Assembly: GCF_001280845.1 (NCBI RefSeq)
Contig: NZ_LGHP01000001.1
Span: 2,566,435 to 2,630,434 of the forward strand
Source of the DNA: Bacillus sp. FJAT-28004
GTDB taxonomy: Bacteria; Bacillota; Bacilli; Paenibacillales; Paenibacillaceae
Length of the DNA: 64,000 nucleotides
Reading direction: 5' to 3'
Shown here piece after piece: positions 44,598 through 52,819 of this stretch (position 1 is the first letter of the stretch; each line of letters starts with the position of its first letter). The notes beneath the pieces are model-generated. The model searched no databases. It was not told the DNA's origin and saw nothing but the letters and a program-made list of their open reading frames with translations. A program made the position numbers and the translations under genes.

Positions 44598-45094
44598 AAT
44601 TAAACATGGATCAAATAAATGCATGCACACGTGAGCAGTTTGTTGAACTGCTTGGAACGATTTTTGAGCATTCGCCATGGGTGGCTGCATCCGCAAGCGG
44701 CGCTCGTCCATTTGCTTCAGTCGAAGCGCTTCATGATGCCATGATTAATGTCGTGCGGGAATCAACAGTAGAGACGATTATTGATTTATTCCGCGCTCAT
44801 CCAGATCTTGGAACCCGCCTTGCGGTTGCTGAATATTCCGCGCTCGAGCAGCAGGGAGCTGGATTAGATCAATTAACGGCAGATGAATATGAGCTCTTTC
44901 ATGGATTAAATCAAACGTATGTGAAATCCTTTGGTTTTCCCTTTATACTCGCGGTGAGAGGAAAGAAAAAGGAGGATATACTCGCTTCGATGGAATCGAG
45001 ATTATGGCATACAGCTAGTGAGGAAATGGAGCAGGCATTGCGAGAAATTGAGAGAATTTCCGAATTTCGTTTGAGAGATCTCATCATGGAGTAG
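44594..45094 (+). CDS. uraD: 2-oxo-4-hydroxy-4-carboxy-5-ureidoimidazoline decarboxylase
   Basis: 166 residues, all helical, with the catalytic FRAHPDLGTRL motif (His and Asp) near residue 75 and LNQTYVKSFGFPFILAVRG near residue 110, the OHCU decarboxylase signatures. It converts OHCU to (S)-allantoin, the last step of urate breakdown to allantoin. In B. subtilis this domain is fused to uricase in PucL; here it is a separate gene ending 17 bases before the uricase start. GAGGGGTACTGG precedes the ATG that overlaps the deaminase stop. Confidence 0.93.
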   Translation: MKLNMDQINACTREQFVELLGTIFEHSPWVAASASGARPFASVEALHDAMINVVRESTVETIIDLFRAHPDLGTRLAVAEYSALEQQGAGLDQLTADEYELFHGLNQTYVKSFGFPFILAVRGKKKEDILASMESRLWHTASEEMEQALREIERISEFRLRDLIME

Positions 45095-45111
45095 AGAAAG
45101 GACCGATCATT

Positions 45112-46062
45112 ATGCTAAAATTACGCAGCGGACGAACATTATATTATGGCAAAGGCGATGTGCTGAGCTATCGGACATACGCGACACCGCTCTCTGTCAA
45201 ATCGATCCCGCAATCCACATATACGGGTGATCCCAATGTTATTTTTGCTCATAACATTACCTTCTCTGTGAGCAGCGAGGTACTGCTTACCTCCTTTACT
45301 GAAGGGGACAATACGCAGGTCGTAGCTACGGACTCCATGAAAAATTTTATTTTACGGCAAACTGCAAATTATGAAGGAAGTACGACAGAGGGACTGCTAG
45401 CCTTCATAAGCGAGCGATTTATGGAGCGTTATTCACATGTCGATGCGATTGAGATTAGTGCTGATCGGCTGCCTTTTAATGCTGTTACGATTGCCGAAGG
45501 CAGCAGTTGGAATGATAGCCAGCTTGTCTTTCGAAGGTCGCACAACGAGCATGCCAGCGCTTCGCAAAAATGGATACGTACAGCTAATAGCTTAGAACTC
45601 GCTGAACAAGAAAGCACTTTGTCCCATATTCAGCTTATTAAGGTGAGGGGCAGCTCGTTCTACGGATTTGTTCGTGATGAATATACGACTTTGCCCGAAA
45701 GCTATGATCGTCCTTTATTTATTTTCCTTCATATTTTTTGGACTTATGAACATGCAGAGGATGCATTGGACAGTAAGCGCGGAAATTATGTTCCATCTGA
45801 GCAGGTTCATGATCTAGCCCATACGTTGTTCCACCTTGCAAACTCACCTTCCATTCAATATTTAATCTGTCAAATTGGAAAAAGCATTCTTACGACCTTC
45901 CCGCAGCTGTCTGAGGTTCGCTTCGAATCGAACAATCGGACATGGGAGACTGTAATGGAGCCTGAGCATTCAGCAGCTGCTGGCGTGTTTACTGAGCCTC
46001 GTCCGCCTTATGGCTTCCAAGGATTTACCCTTACGAGGGCGGATCTGATTGAGGGGGAGTGA
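45112..46062 (+). CDS. pucL: Urate oxidase (uricase)
   Basis: 316 residues, cofactor-free uricase. Signature parts are LRSGRTLYYGKGDVLSYRTY at the start, VVATDSMKNFILRQTANY near residue 70 with the catalytic Thr-Asp, and SFYGFVRDEYTTLPES near residue 180. It oxidises urate with O2 to 5-hydroxyisourate and H2O2. It corresponds to the C-terminal domain of B. subtilis PucL, without the fused decarboxylase. AGAAAGGACC precedes the ATG. The 5-hydroxyisourate hydrolase gene follows immediately. Confidence 0.95.
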   Translation: MLKLRSGRTLYYGKGDVLSYRTYATPLSVKSIPQSTYTGDPNVIFAHNITFSVSSEVLLTSFTEGDNTQVVATDSMKNFILRQTANYEGSTTEGLLAFISERFMERYSHVDAIEISADRLPFNAVTIAEGSSWNDSQLVFRRSHNEHASASQKWIRTANSLELAEQESTLSHIQLIKVRGSSFYGFVRDEYTTLPESYDRPLFIFLHIFWTYEHAEDALDSKRGNYVPSEQVHDLAHTLFHLANSPSIQYLICQIGKSILTTFPQLSEVRFESNNRTWETVMEPEHSAAAGVFTEPRPPYGFQGFTLTRADLIEGE

Positions 46063-46068
46063 GTCTTC

Positions 46069-46452
46069 GTGAGCGGAAAAGTTACGACGCATGTTCTAGA
46101 TCTTGCTGCAGGCAAACCTGTAGTAGGCATATCGATTGAGCTATGGTATCTGGGTGAGGAGTGCGTGAGAGCGGAAGCGGCGCATGAACCGAGGTTCATC
46201 GGCGCTTATCGGACGAATGAAGACGGACGTGTAGATGAGCCATTGTTAGAGGGAGAAAATATTCAAAGCGGAATATATGAGATCATATTTGCAGCCGGTG
46301 AATTCTTTCGGAGAACGGCATATTTGTCAGCGATATCAGAGAGTATATTCGATAAGATTCCGATCCGGTTCCGTATTCACGATAAGAGCTCGCACTATCA
46401 CGTTCCATTATTAGTTGCTCCTGGTGGTTACAGCACGTATCGCGGAAGCTAG
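46069..46452 (+). CDS. pucM: 5-hydroxyisourate hydrolase
   Basis: 127 residues of the transthyretin-related family. VTTHVLDLAAGKPVVGISIELW is the N-terminal signature with the active-site His, GRVDEPLL the central one, and the protein ends in YRGS, the diagnostic C-terminal tetrapeptide. It opens the ring of 5-hydroxyisourate to OHCU, the substrate of the upstream decarboxylase. The start is GTG 46069 after GAGGGGGAGTGA, 6 bases past the uricase stop. Confidence 0.95.
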   Translation: MSGKVTTHVLDLAAGKPVVGISIELWYLGEECVRAEAAHEPRFIGAYRTNEDGRVDEPLLEGENIQSGIYEIIFAAGEFFRRTAYLSAISESIFDKIPIRFRIHDKSSHYHVPLLVAPGGYSTYRGS

Positions 46453-46518
46453 AAGTATTTCAGGCATGTATACAAACGATCAGGAAAGTGTATGAATATA
46501 CCGAAAGGGGATTTGACG

Positions 46519-47580
46519 ATGGCGTTAATGAATGAACAATCTGCAGCTATGACAACGTTATTGTCGCAGCTGCCAAAGGTCGATTTACATGTTCATCTAG
46601 ATGGGAGTATAAAACCTGAGACCATTAGAGAGCTGGCTATTGAACAAGGAAATCCATTGCAGATAGACTCGGAGCCAGAACTTCTATCTCACATGCAGGT
46701 GGGAGAAACTTGCGAGAGCTTGAAGGAGTATTTGGATAAGTTTGGCTTTGTTTTGCCTTATTTGCAAACAGGGGCAGCATTAGAGCGAGTCGCTTATGAG
46801 TTAGTTGAGCAAGCTGCAAACGAAAAGGTAAGCTATATCGAGGTGCGTTTTGCTCCCCAGCTGCATCGCATGCAAGGTTTATCCAATCATGATGTCATAG
46901 AGCATGTGTTAAATGGATTGAAGCGCGGCGAGCAAGCATTTGGTACCATTGCTAGAGCGATCATTATTTGTATGAGGCATCATTCCTATGCGTTGAATAC
47001 GGACGTTGTTCAAGAAGCAGCGCGATTTTATAAAAAAGGAGTCGTTGCTGTCGATTTGGCTGGTGACGAGGCAGGATTTCCCGCCAAGCTGTTCCTGCAG
47101 CTTTTTGAGGAGGCACAGCAGCTTAGGCTGCCGATTACGATCCATGCGGGAGAAGCGGCTGGTGCGGAAAACGTCCGAGTCGCGATTACGGGTTTAGGTG
47201 CTGTACGTATCGGTCACGGCGTTCGAATGCTGGAGGACCCAGAGGTAGTTGCGCTCGTTCGGGAAAGGCAAATACCTTTGGAGATGTGCCCTCTGAGCAA
47301 CATACAGACGAAAGCTGTTGCAAGCTGGGACGCGTATCCTATTCGCCGTTATTTGGACGATGGTATCGTTGTTACTGTAAATACAGACAACAGGACCGTT
47401 TCGGATACGACGATTCAAAAGGAATACGTGCTGCTAGCTGAGCATTGTGGCTTAACGATGAATGATATCGCCAAAATCGTGATGAACGGCGCAAAGGCTG
47501 CCTTTCTAGAGGAAGCGGAAAAACGTTTACTGATCGCCAATATGGAAACGGAATGGGCAGCAAAGGGGTTTCTTGTTTAG
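46519..47580 (+). CDS. add: Adenosine deaminase
   Basis: 353 residues of the TIM-barrel adenosine/adenine deaminase family. Zinc ligands are in KVDLHVHLDGS near residue 22, IHAGEAAGAENV near 213 (with catalytic Glu), RIGHGVRM near 237 and VTVNTDNRTVSDT near 295. It would turn imported adenosine into inosine. I prefer ATG 46519, 8 bases after AAAGGGG; ATG 46492 with AGGAAAG upstream is possible and adds nine residues. It is the last gene of the purine island and is followed by a terminator. No nucleoside phosphorylase is present to release hypoxanthine. Confidence 0.93.
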   Translation: MALMNEQSAAMTTLLSQLPKVDLHVHLDGSIKPETIRELAIEQGNPLQIDSEPELLSHMQVGETCESLKEYLDKFGFVLPYLQTGAALERVAYELVEQAANEKVSYIEVRFAPQLHRMQGLSNHDVIEHVLNGLKRGEQAFGTIARAIIICMRHHSYALNTDVVQEAARFYKKGVVAVDLAGDEAGFPAKLFLQLFEEAQQLRLPITIHAGEAAGAENVRVAITGLGAVRIGHGVRMLEDPEVVALVRERQIPLEMCPLSNIQTKAVASWDAYPIRRYLDDGIVVTVNTDNRTVSDTTIQKEYVLLAEHCGLTMNDIAKIVMNGAKAAFLEEAEKRLLIANMETEWAAKGFLV

Positions 47581-47607
47581 CGTAATGGGTGTGTATATTG
47601 TAAGGAC

Positions 47608-47649
47608 GAAGGCTTCACGTTGGATAGAGACGTGGAGCCTTCATTTTTG
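47608..47649 (+). terminator. Terminator ending the purine island
   Basis: GAAGGCTTCACGT (47608-47620) pairs with ACGTGGAGCCTTC (47630-47642), one mismatch, then ATTTTTG. Confidence 0.8.
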
Positions 47650-47821
47650 TTCCTAAATCCTTGAATTTATTGAAAATGTTTCATCTGAGCATAAGCAGAT
47701 AGTTATTACTCCCGATCCCAACCATTTTCTGCTATATCCTGTGCACCTTGGTCTTTGTAATCCCTTACATCATGAACTAAGATGGAAAAAGTTATTAATT
47801 GTGTGATCGGGAGGGATTCAC

Positions 47822-49708
47822 ATTAGTCCAGTTAAACGATATTTGCTATGGGCAAAACCATACTGGTGGTCGATAGGACTTATCATTTTGTTAGGCATGG
47901 TTCAATTTGTCGCACCTCTTTCAACACCCATTTATACGCAAATTTTACTCGACGATGTACTTGCAGGTAAAGGCGACTGGGGGCTTTATCAAATTGTAGG
48001 CATCATGGCTATTATTTTATTTTTCGGAGTTATTGTCAGTTTTTTTAGAAATTACTTCTCAGCGATGCTGGGCAATCGCATGATGAAGGATCTTCGTGAG
48101 CAGTTGTATCATCATTTGCAAAAAATGCCCGTAAGCTTCTATGACCAGAGACAGGTGGGGGGTATTTCCTCTAGAGTCATTCATGACATCGGGGGGGCTC
48201 AAAACTTGATTGGCGGGGGCATCATTAATCTTGTTCTCGATTTGTTTATGGTGCTTTTCGCTGGATTTCTGTTATTTCGGATGAATGTTTACTTAGCAAC
48301 GCTTTCTCTTATCATCTTGCCTTTCTATTACCTGTCCTTTACGAACATGAATGTGCATATTCGACTAGCATGGCGTTCAGTCCATCGGCAGATGGAGCGA
48401 ATCTCGGGTACGCTTGTAGAGCGCATGGCGGGAATTCGGATCGTGCAAGCATTTAACGGCGAAAGACAGGAGCGGGCCCGGTTTGGCAAGCAGACAAAAC
48501 AGCATTATAACCATACGGTGTACGCCCATTTATTCTCAAACGTACTTGGAAGGCTTAGTGAATCGTTTGCCCACATAGGTGGGATTATCATTTGGCTTGG
48601 CGGGGGAAGTTTAGTGCTTGCCGGTAAAATGACAGCAGGTGAAATAATCGCTTTTCAGTTGCTGCTGGGTAATCTCTATGGACCCATACAACGATTCGCG
48701 GATGTCAATGTCACCATTCAAAACTCGATTACGAATATAGAACGGGTATTTGAAATGCTTGATGAGAAACCGTCGATCAAGGAGGCCGATAATGCGCTTC
48801 CTATGCCAACTTGTGCAGGGCATGTCGTTTTTGTTAATGTTTCTTATAACTATAAAACGCGAAATGTGATTCCGGCGCAGACCGTTAACGGTACCGAGGA
48901 CACGGATATCATTGAACGTGAAAAAGCAACAAAACGGTTCTACTGGAAGCCGACGAATGTACATCCATTCCCGCCGGAAGTAACGATTGAAGAACGACAA
49001 GGCATTAAGGATATTACGTTTGAAGCGCGATCTGGCGAAGTTATTGCCCTTGTAGGACCGAGCGGCGCGGGCAAATCGACGTTGATCAACCTAATCCCGC
49101 GATTTTATGAACCGGTCGAAGGTGCGGTTTTTATTGACGGCATCGATATACGCGAATACAACTTGGATGATTTGCGAAAGCATATTGCTTTGGTATTGCA
49201 GGAAAACATTCTTTTCTCCGGAACGATCAGGGATAATCTGGTTTATGGACGTCCAGATGCGACGGATAGTGACGTGATTGAAGCCGCAAAGGCAGCAAAC
49301 GCTCATGATTTTATCATCACGTTTAAGGACGGATATGAAGCGGTAATCGGCGAAAGAGGAATGCGATTATCTGGCGGGCAGAAGCAAAGGCTGGCGATAG
49401 CGAGAGCGATTCTTAAGGATCCCAAAATATTAATTTTGGACGAAGCAACATCCGCCCTTGATTCCGAATCGGAAGCTATGGTAACAGAGGCGCTCGAGCG
49501 CCTCATGGTTGGTAGAACAACATTCGTAATTGCCCACCGTTTAGCTACCGTTGTTCGCGCCAATCAGATATTGGTCATTGATGATGGAGAAATCGTGCAA
49601 AGAGGAAGCCATCGCACGCTGCTTCGCGAAGGTGGACTTTATCGCAAATTGTATGAACAGCAATTGAAAGCGATGAAGCCTGAAGAAATGACAGGTTTGG
49701 CTCAATAA
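47822..49708 (+). CDS. ABC transporter, fused membrane and ATPase domains (exporter type)
   Basis: 628 residues from a probable ATT start at 47822: GGGAGGG lies 6 bases before it, an in-frame TGA at 47804 blocks longer forms, and the only other candidate is TTG 47843, 27 bases from the ribosome site. Six membrane helices (about 15-300) are followed by an ATPase domain with GPSGAGKST, LSGGQKQR and ILILDEATSALDSES. Between VSYNYKTRN and GIKDITFEARSGE there are about 45 extra residues not normal for this part of the domain. It resembles MsbA/LmrA-type homodimeric exporters; the substrate is unknown. Confidence 0.85.
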   Translation: MSPVKRYLLWAKPYWWSIGLIILLGMVQFVAPLSTPIYTQILLDDVLAGKGDWGLYQIVGIMAIILFFGVIVSFFRNYFSAMLGNRMMKDLREQLYHHLQKMPVSFYDQRQVGGISSRVIHDIGGAQNLIGGGIINLVLDLFMVLFAGFLLFRMNVYLATLSLIILPFYYLSFTNMNVHIRLAWRSVHRQMERISGTLVERMAGIRIVQAFNGERQERARFGKQTKQHYNHTVYAHLFSNVLGRLSESFAHIGGIIIWLGGGSLVLAGKMTAGEIIAFQLLLGNLYGPIQRFADVNVTIQNSITNIERVFEMLDEKPSIKEADNALPMPTCAGHVVFVNVSYNYKTRNVIPAQTVNGTEDTDIIEREKATKRFYWKPTNVHPFPPEVTIEERQGIKDITFEARSGEVIALVGPSGAGKSTLINLIPRFYEPVEGAVFIDGIDIREYNLDDLRKHIALVLQENILFSGTIRDNLVYGRPDATDSDVIEAAKAANAHDFIITFKDGYEAVIGERGMRLSGGQKQRLAIARAILKDPKILILDEATSALDSESEAMVTEALERLMVGRTTFVIAHRLATVVRANQILVIDDGEIVQRGSHRTLLREGGLYRKLYEQQLKAMKPEEMTGLAQ

Positions 49709-49723
49709 AGAAAAGTAAGATGG

Positions 49724-49767
49724 GGCTGTCACACAAGGTCTAATTGACCTTGAGGGACAGCCTTATT
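49724..49767 (+). terminator. Terminator after the ABC exporter gene
   Basis: GGCTGTC and GACAGCC form the outer stem and CAAGGTC and GACCTTG the inner stem around TAATT, followed by TTATTATTTT. Confidence 0.8.
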
Positions 49768-49828
49768 ATTTTGAGGTTTCTATTTTTCTAATTCTTGGTA
49801 TGAAACAACGATGCTCAAGAGGCTCGTA

Positions 49829-51178
49829 CTATTTCAAAAGCCAGAGAGCAGGAACATTTGCAGGCTCCCAGCCTACAAGCGAGGTATGAGACTGACGACA
49901 CTCATATGTGGAGCCATTGTATGAAACGAGTGTACCTGTAGTGTAAGCTGTATTGGCTGTCCAAGGAGTAGCTGACGAAGCGGCAGCAGTCGTTCCAGTA
50001 ATCGAGCTTGCAGCGGAAACATTGCCGGCAGCGTCGATTGCTTGAACATTGAATGTATAAGCTGTGCTTGCGCTAAGTCCTGTAACCGTGTAGGAAGTGG
50101 CAGTGCCGGCTACAGTCGTTACTAATGTTGTGCCGTTATAAATACGGTAGCCTGTTACACCTACATTATCGGTTGATGCATTCCACATGAGCATTAAGCT
50201 GCTGGCCGTTGGCGCACCCATAACGTGAAGCGAACCTGGTGCAGTCGGTGCTTGTGTATCATTGCCGATAGGGGCGTTCGTCGTAACCGATAGGGAGTTG
50301 CTTGCACTCGATTCATTGCCGGCATTGTCGATCGCCTTGACGTTGAACGTGTAAGCAGTGTTCGCTGCTAATCCGGTTACATTGTAAGCGGGAGTAGTTC
50401 CAGATACGGATCCCGCTAATGTAGTTCCATTATATATCCGGTATCCGGTAACACCTACATTGTCTGTCGAAGCATTCCATGCCAAGGAGACGCTGTTTGT
50501 TGTTTTTGCTGTAGAGATAAGAGTGGAAGGTGCAGTTGGCGCTTGAGTGTCAACAGGATTACTACCGCTGAAGTTTACGTCAATGACATTGTAGAAAGCG
50601 TTTACCGTGTCAGCGACTTCCCAAACAGCCAAAATGATATGATACCCGCTGCGTTCAGGTACGTTGCAACTGTTCGAATAGGAGAATGGAGGCTGCGCGC
50701 CGCCATAATTAACAGAGCAAAATGGCGTTAAGTCGAAAGAATCGCGAGTAAGTGCTGCATTTGGATTCCAATTTGGTTTCGTTATATAGTATTTCCAGCT
50801 AGCTGTTGCATGATTAGCAGTCAGCTTCCAAGTAAATGTATTTGGACCGGAAGACATATTCACTTTCGACCAGCGAGTCGCTGATTGTTCATCAAGCTTA
50901 GGAAAAGCGCCATTTGCGCTAGCTATTTTACCGTCAGCAGGCCCTGCTGCTGGGAAACCCTTTGGTGCTTCAAGACTTTGAGGCTCATAAACGATTGGAC
51001 CACAATCCGTATTCTGACCAGACTTACAGAGCGCAGCGCGGCTTGCGGGCCCTTCAACATAACCATGTGCAAAAAGCTGTTGCGAGAAAAGCGTCAAACC
51101 TAGAGCAGTAATAAGTAGAATTCCGATGTAAGTACGCAGATGTTTCACCGTTAAATGTGATAAACGAATAGTAGACAA
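49829..51178 (-). CDS. Lytic polysaccharide monooxygenase (AA10) with two FN3 and a CBM5/12 domain
   Basis: 449 residues from TTG 51178, which has AAGGAGG 8 bases upstream; the longer ATG frame encodes the ribosome site itself. A signal peptide ends at Ala37, exposing His38 ([14 protein letters not shown]), the N-terminal copper ligand of AA10 enzymes; the second His lies in [14 protein letters not shown]. Catalytic domain to about residue 210, then two fibronectin type III repeats with near-identical [16 protein letters not shown] cores, then a C-terminal chitin-binding CBM5/12 ([20 protein letters not shown]). It oxidatively cleaves crystalline chitin outside the cell. No chitinase adjoins it. 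Confidence 0.93.
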   Translation of the reverse strand: MSTIRLSHLTVKHLRTYIGILLITALGLTLFSQQLFAHGYVEGPASRAALCKSGQNTDCGPIVYEPQSLEAPKGFPAAGPADGKIASANGAFPKLDEQSATRWSKVNMSSGPNTFTWKLTANHATASWKYYITKPNWNPNAALTRDSFDLTPFCSVNYGGAQPPFSYSNSCNVPERSGYHIILAVWEVADTVNAFYNVIDVNFSGSNPVDTQAPTAPSTLISTAKTTNSVSLAWNASTDNVGVTGYRIYNGTTLAGSVSGTTPAYNVTGLAANTAYTFNVKAIDNAGNESSASNSLSVTTNAPIGNDTQAPTAPGSLHVMGAPTASSLMLMWNASTDNVGVTGYRIYNGTTLVTTVAGTATSYTVTGLSASTAYTFNVQAIDAAGNVSAASSITGTTAAASSATPWTANTAYTTGTLVSYNGSTYECRQSHTSLVGWEPANVPALWLLK

Positions 51179-51447
51179 TGCAGTAGCCTCCTTCAAATTT
51201 GGGGGAGATAGTATTGCCGTCACGTCTAAGAGTTTGAATGAGCAACTCTTATTCGCTTCGTGTTACATTTGAGTAAACGCGTGAGAACAAAACCTCCTTT
51301 TCTTAGAGATTTTATATATAAACTCCGAAGAGTTCATATCCAGATTATTTTGTGTAATCTGCGATGACCAAAAGGGTAAATGGATCAAACCGTCTGATGA
51401 AAGGCTAAATCGTTTTAGGAGGTTATTACGGGTGTTTAGGGGGACAA

Positions 51448-51552
51448 ATGTATAATTTCTATTGGGCTGAACTCAGTGTACTACATTATTGCGACAATTA
51501 TGAGTGTATTTTGGAGCATTTAATCAAACTTTTGATTAAATCTCACAAATAA
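51448..51552 (+). CDS. Possible 34-residue peptide (weak)
   Basis: ATG 51448 follows TTAGGGGGACAA, a good ribosome site, and opens 34 codons to TAA. The product begins MYNFYWAELSVLHYCDNY and ends in a Leu/Ile-rich helix (LEHLIKLLIKSHK). The palindrome at 51518 lies inside it and may be what is actually conserved. I do not recognise it. Confidence 0.2.
   Translation: MYNFYWAELSVLHYCDNYECILEHLIKLLIKSHK
51518..51541. promoter_or_regulatory. Perfect 24-base palindrome
   Basis: ATTTAATCAAA-CT-TTTGATTAAAT has 11-base arms and a 2-base spacer. It sits about 340 bases upstream of the LPMO start in a gene-free region. It looks like a dimeric repressor site; the regulator is unknown. Confidence 0.45.
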
Positions 51553-51780
51553 AGGATTAAAACAATGATAAAATGACGCTTATACCGCGTGTTTAAAGGC
51601 TTTTCAAATGATTTATGCAAGGTATTATTATCATTTTTGAGTTGATTTTGAAAGAAGTTATAGGACTTTTGATAGGATAAAAATCTCTTTTACTGAAAAA
51701 TATGGATAATGAGGACTGAATACGAAAATAAAGAGTTATAAATGGGGAATGGAATGGAGGCTAAAAGGAGCACTACGAAG

Positions 51781-51811
51781 AAACCCCGATGATCCTTCAT
51801 CGGGGTTTTGT
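51781..51811. terminator. Terminator after the second PhyH gene
   Basis: AAACCCCGATGA and TCATCGGGGTTT form a perfect 12-base stem around TCCT; T residues flank both sides. It closes the minus-strand dioxygenase gene. Confidence 0.8.
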
Positions 51812-51844
51812 TCAGTTTACATCTATTCTATTTGTAAAAACAGT

Positions 51845-52687
51845 TTATTTTATAGCTGTATTAGCTGTGCTATAAACAACAGGGAAATGCTCTCCAGCTA
51901 GAATGTCACCCTCATTGACCGTTACATAAGGTACCATGGGATGGTTGTTTGTTGGGGAATAGATGGTGTGGCCAGGCATGTAATGAACGGCGATGGCTCT
52001 TCGTTTAAGCTCGGAACGATTGTTTGGGCTGCCATGCCAAGTGAGGCTGTGATGGTATCCGACCTGCCCTTTTTTGATCTCGAACGGTACAGCTTCTACG
52101 ACTGCGCCTTCCGGCAGCAATTCGGGCTTGCGATGGTATGGCTTGAAGTCAGGTGTACTTGCCAAATATTTTTGATGGTCTCCCCACTTATGACTGCCAG
52201 GAACCATCCACATGCAGCCGTTTTCGATGACAGCATCGTCAAGAGCAACCCAGGCGCTAACGAGATCAGCAGGCTGGATAACCGGCCATAACGGATGATC
52301 TTGATGCCATGGCGTCGGTCCACCTGTTACTGGCGGTTTATACTGAATCTGATCATGCCAGACGCGCAGCGTATCGGTTTTGCATAATTGTGCTACCTCT
52401 TCGCATATGACCGAATGTCCGGCATGCTGCAAATAAGCATCACTTGCCATCCATATATTTACGATTTGGACAACCTTTTCACTGACGCTCATTTTCATGC
52501 CTTTGTATAAGGATTCAGCTTCTTCTTGACGCATATTATGGTTTAGAACCGGTTTCTTGACCGCTTTTCCTTCCATAACCAAATCTAGTTCCTCGCGTAA
52601 TCGTTCTACCTCAGCATCGTTTAAAATGACATTACCTTTTAAAAAACCATTTTTCTCGAACTCAGACAACTGCGCAGCATTCAACAT
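51845..52687 (-). CDS. Phytanoyl-CoA dioxygenase (PhyH) family protein
   Basis: 280 residues of the Fe(II)/2-oxoglutarate-dependent PhyH family. The iron ligands are His128 and Asp130 in PWHQDHPLWP and His218 in TWHGSPNNRSELKRR, whose Arg near 229 would bind 2-oxoglutarate. GSHKWGDH lies between them. ATG 52687 has GAGGAGAGG upstream; an earlier in-frame ATG adds 23 residues without family similarity. It is divergent from an AraC regulator 132 bases away, which likely controls it. It is a different branch from the PhyH protein at 292. Substrate unknown. Confidence 0.88.
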   Translation of the reverse strand: MLNAAQLSEFEKNGFLKGNVILNDAEVERLREELDLVMEGKAVKKPVLNHNMRQEEAESLYKGMKMSVSEKVVQIVNIWMASDAYLQHAGHSVICEEVAQLCKTDTLRVWHDQIQYKPPVTGGPTPWHQDHPLWPVIQPADLVSAWVALDDAVIENGCMWMVPGSHKWGDHQKYLASTPDFKPYHRKPELLPEGAVVEAVPFEIKKGQVGYHHSLTWHGSPNNRSELKRRAIAVHYMPGHTIYSPTNNHPMVPYVTVNEGDILAGEHFPVVYSTANTAIK

Positions 52688-52712
52688 GTTCTTGCACCTC
52701 TCCTCAAGCTTG

Positions 52713-52741
52713 ATTATGATTGTTGATAACCTAATCATAAT
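52713..52741. promoter_or_regulatory. Inverted repeat between PhyH and AraC genes
   Basis: ATTATGATT (52713-52721) and AATCATAAT (52733-52741) are perfect inverted repeats with an 11-base spacer, just upstream of the PhyH gene. Candidate site for the divergent AraC-type regulator. Confidence 0.4.
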
Positions 52742-52819
52742 GAAAGCGTGGAACATTGTATTTTCCTAAATCAATGAATCATTTGTGTTTTTCTTATAAT
52801 CAGGTGAGAAGGAGGGCAT

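Larger units (their letters stand above)
51179..51844. other. 665-base intergenic region upstream of the LPMO gene
   Basis: The region contains the LPMO promoter area on the minus strand, a perfect 24-base palindrome at 51518-51541, a weak small frame at 51448-51552 and the terminator at 51781. The rest is AT-rich with no further gene that I can support. Confidence 0.4.

Noticed and set aside
48611..49000. 129-codon minus-strand frame inside the ABC exporter gene
   Set aside because: Entirely opposite a strongly supported coding region and without a ribosome site.
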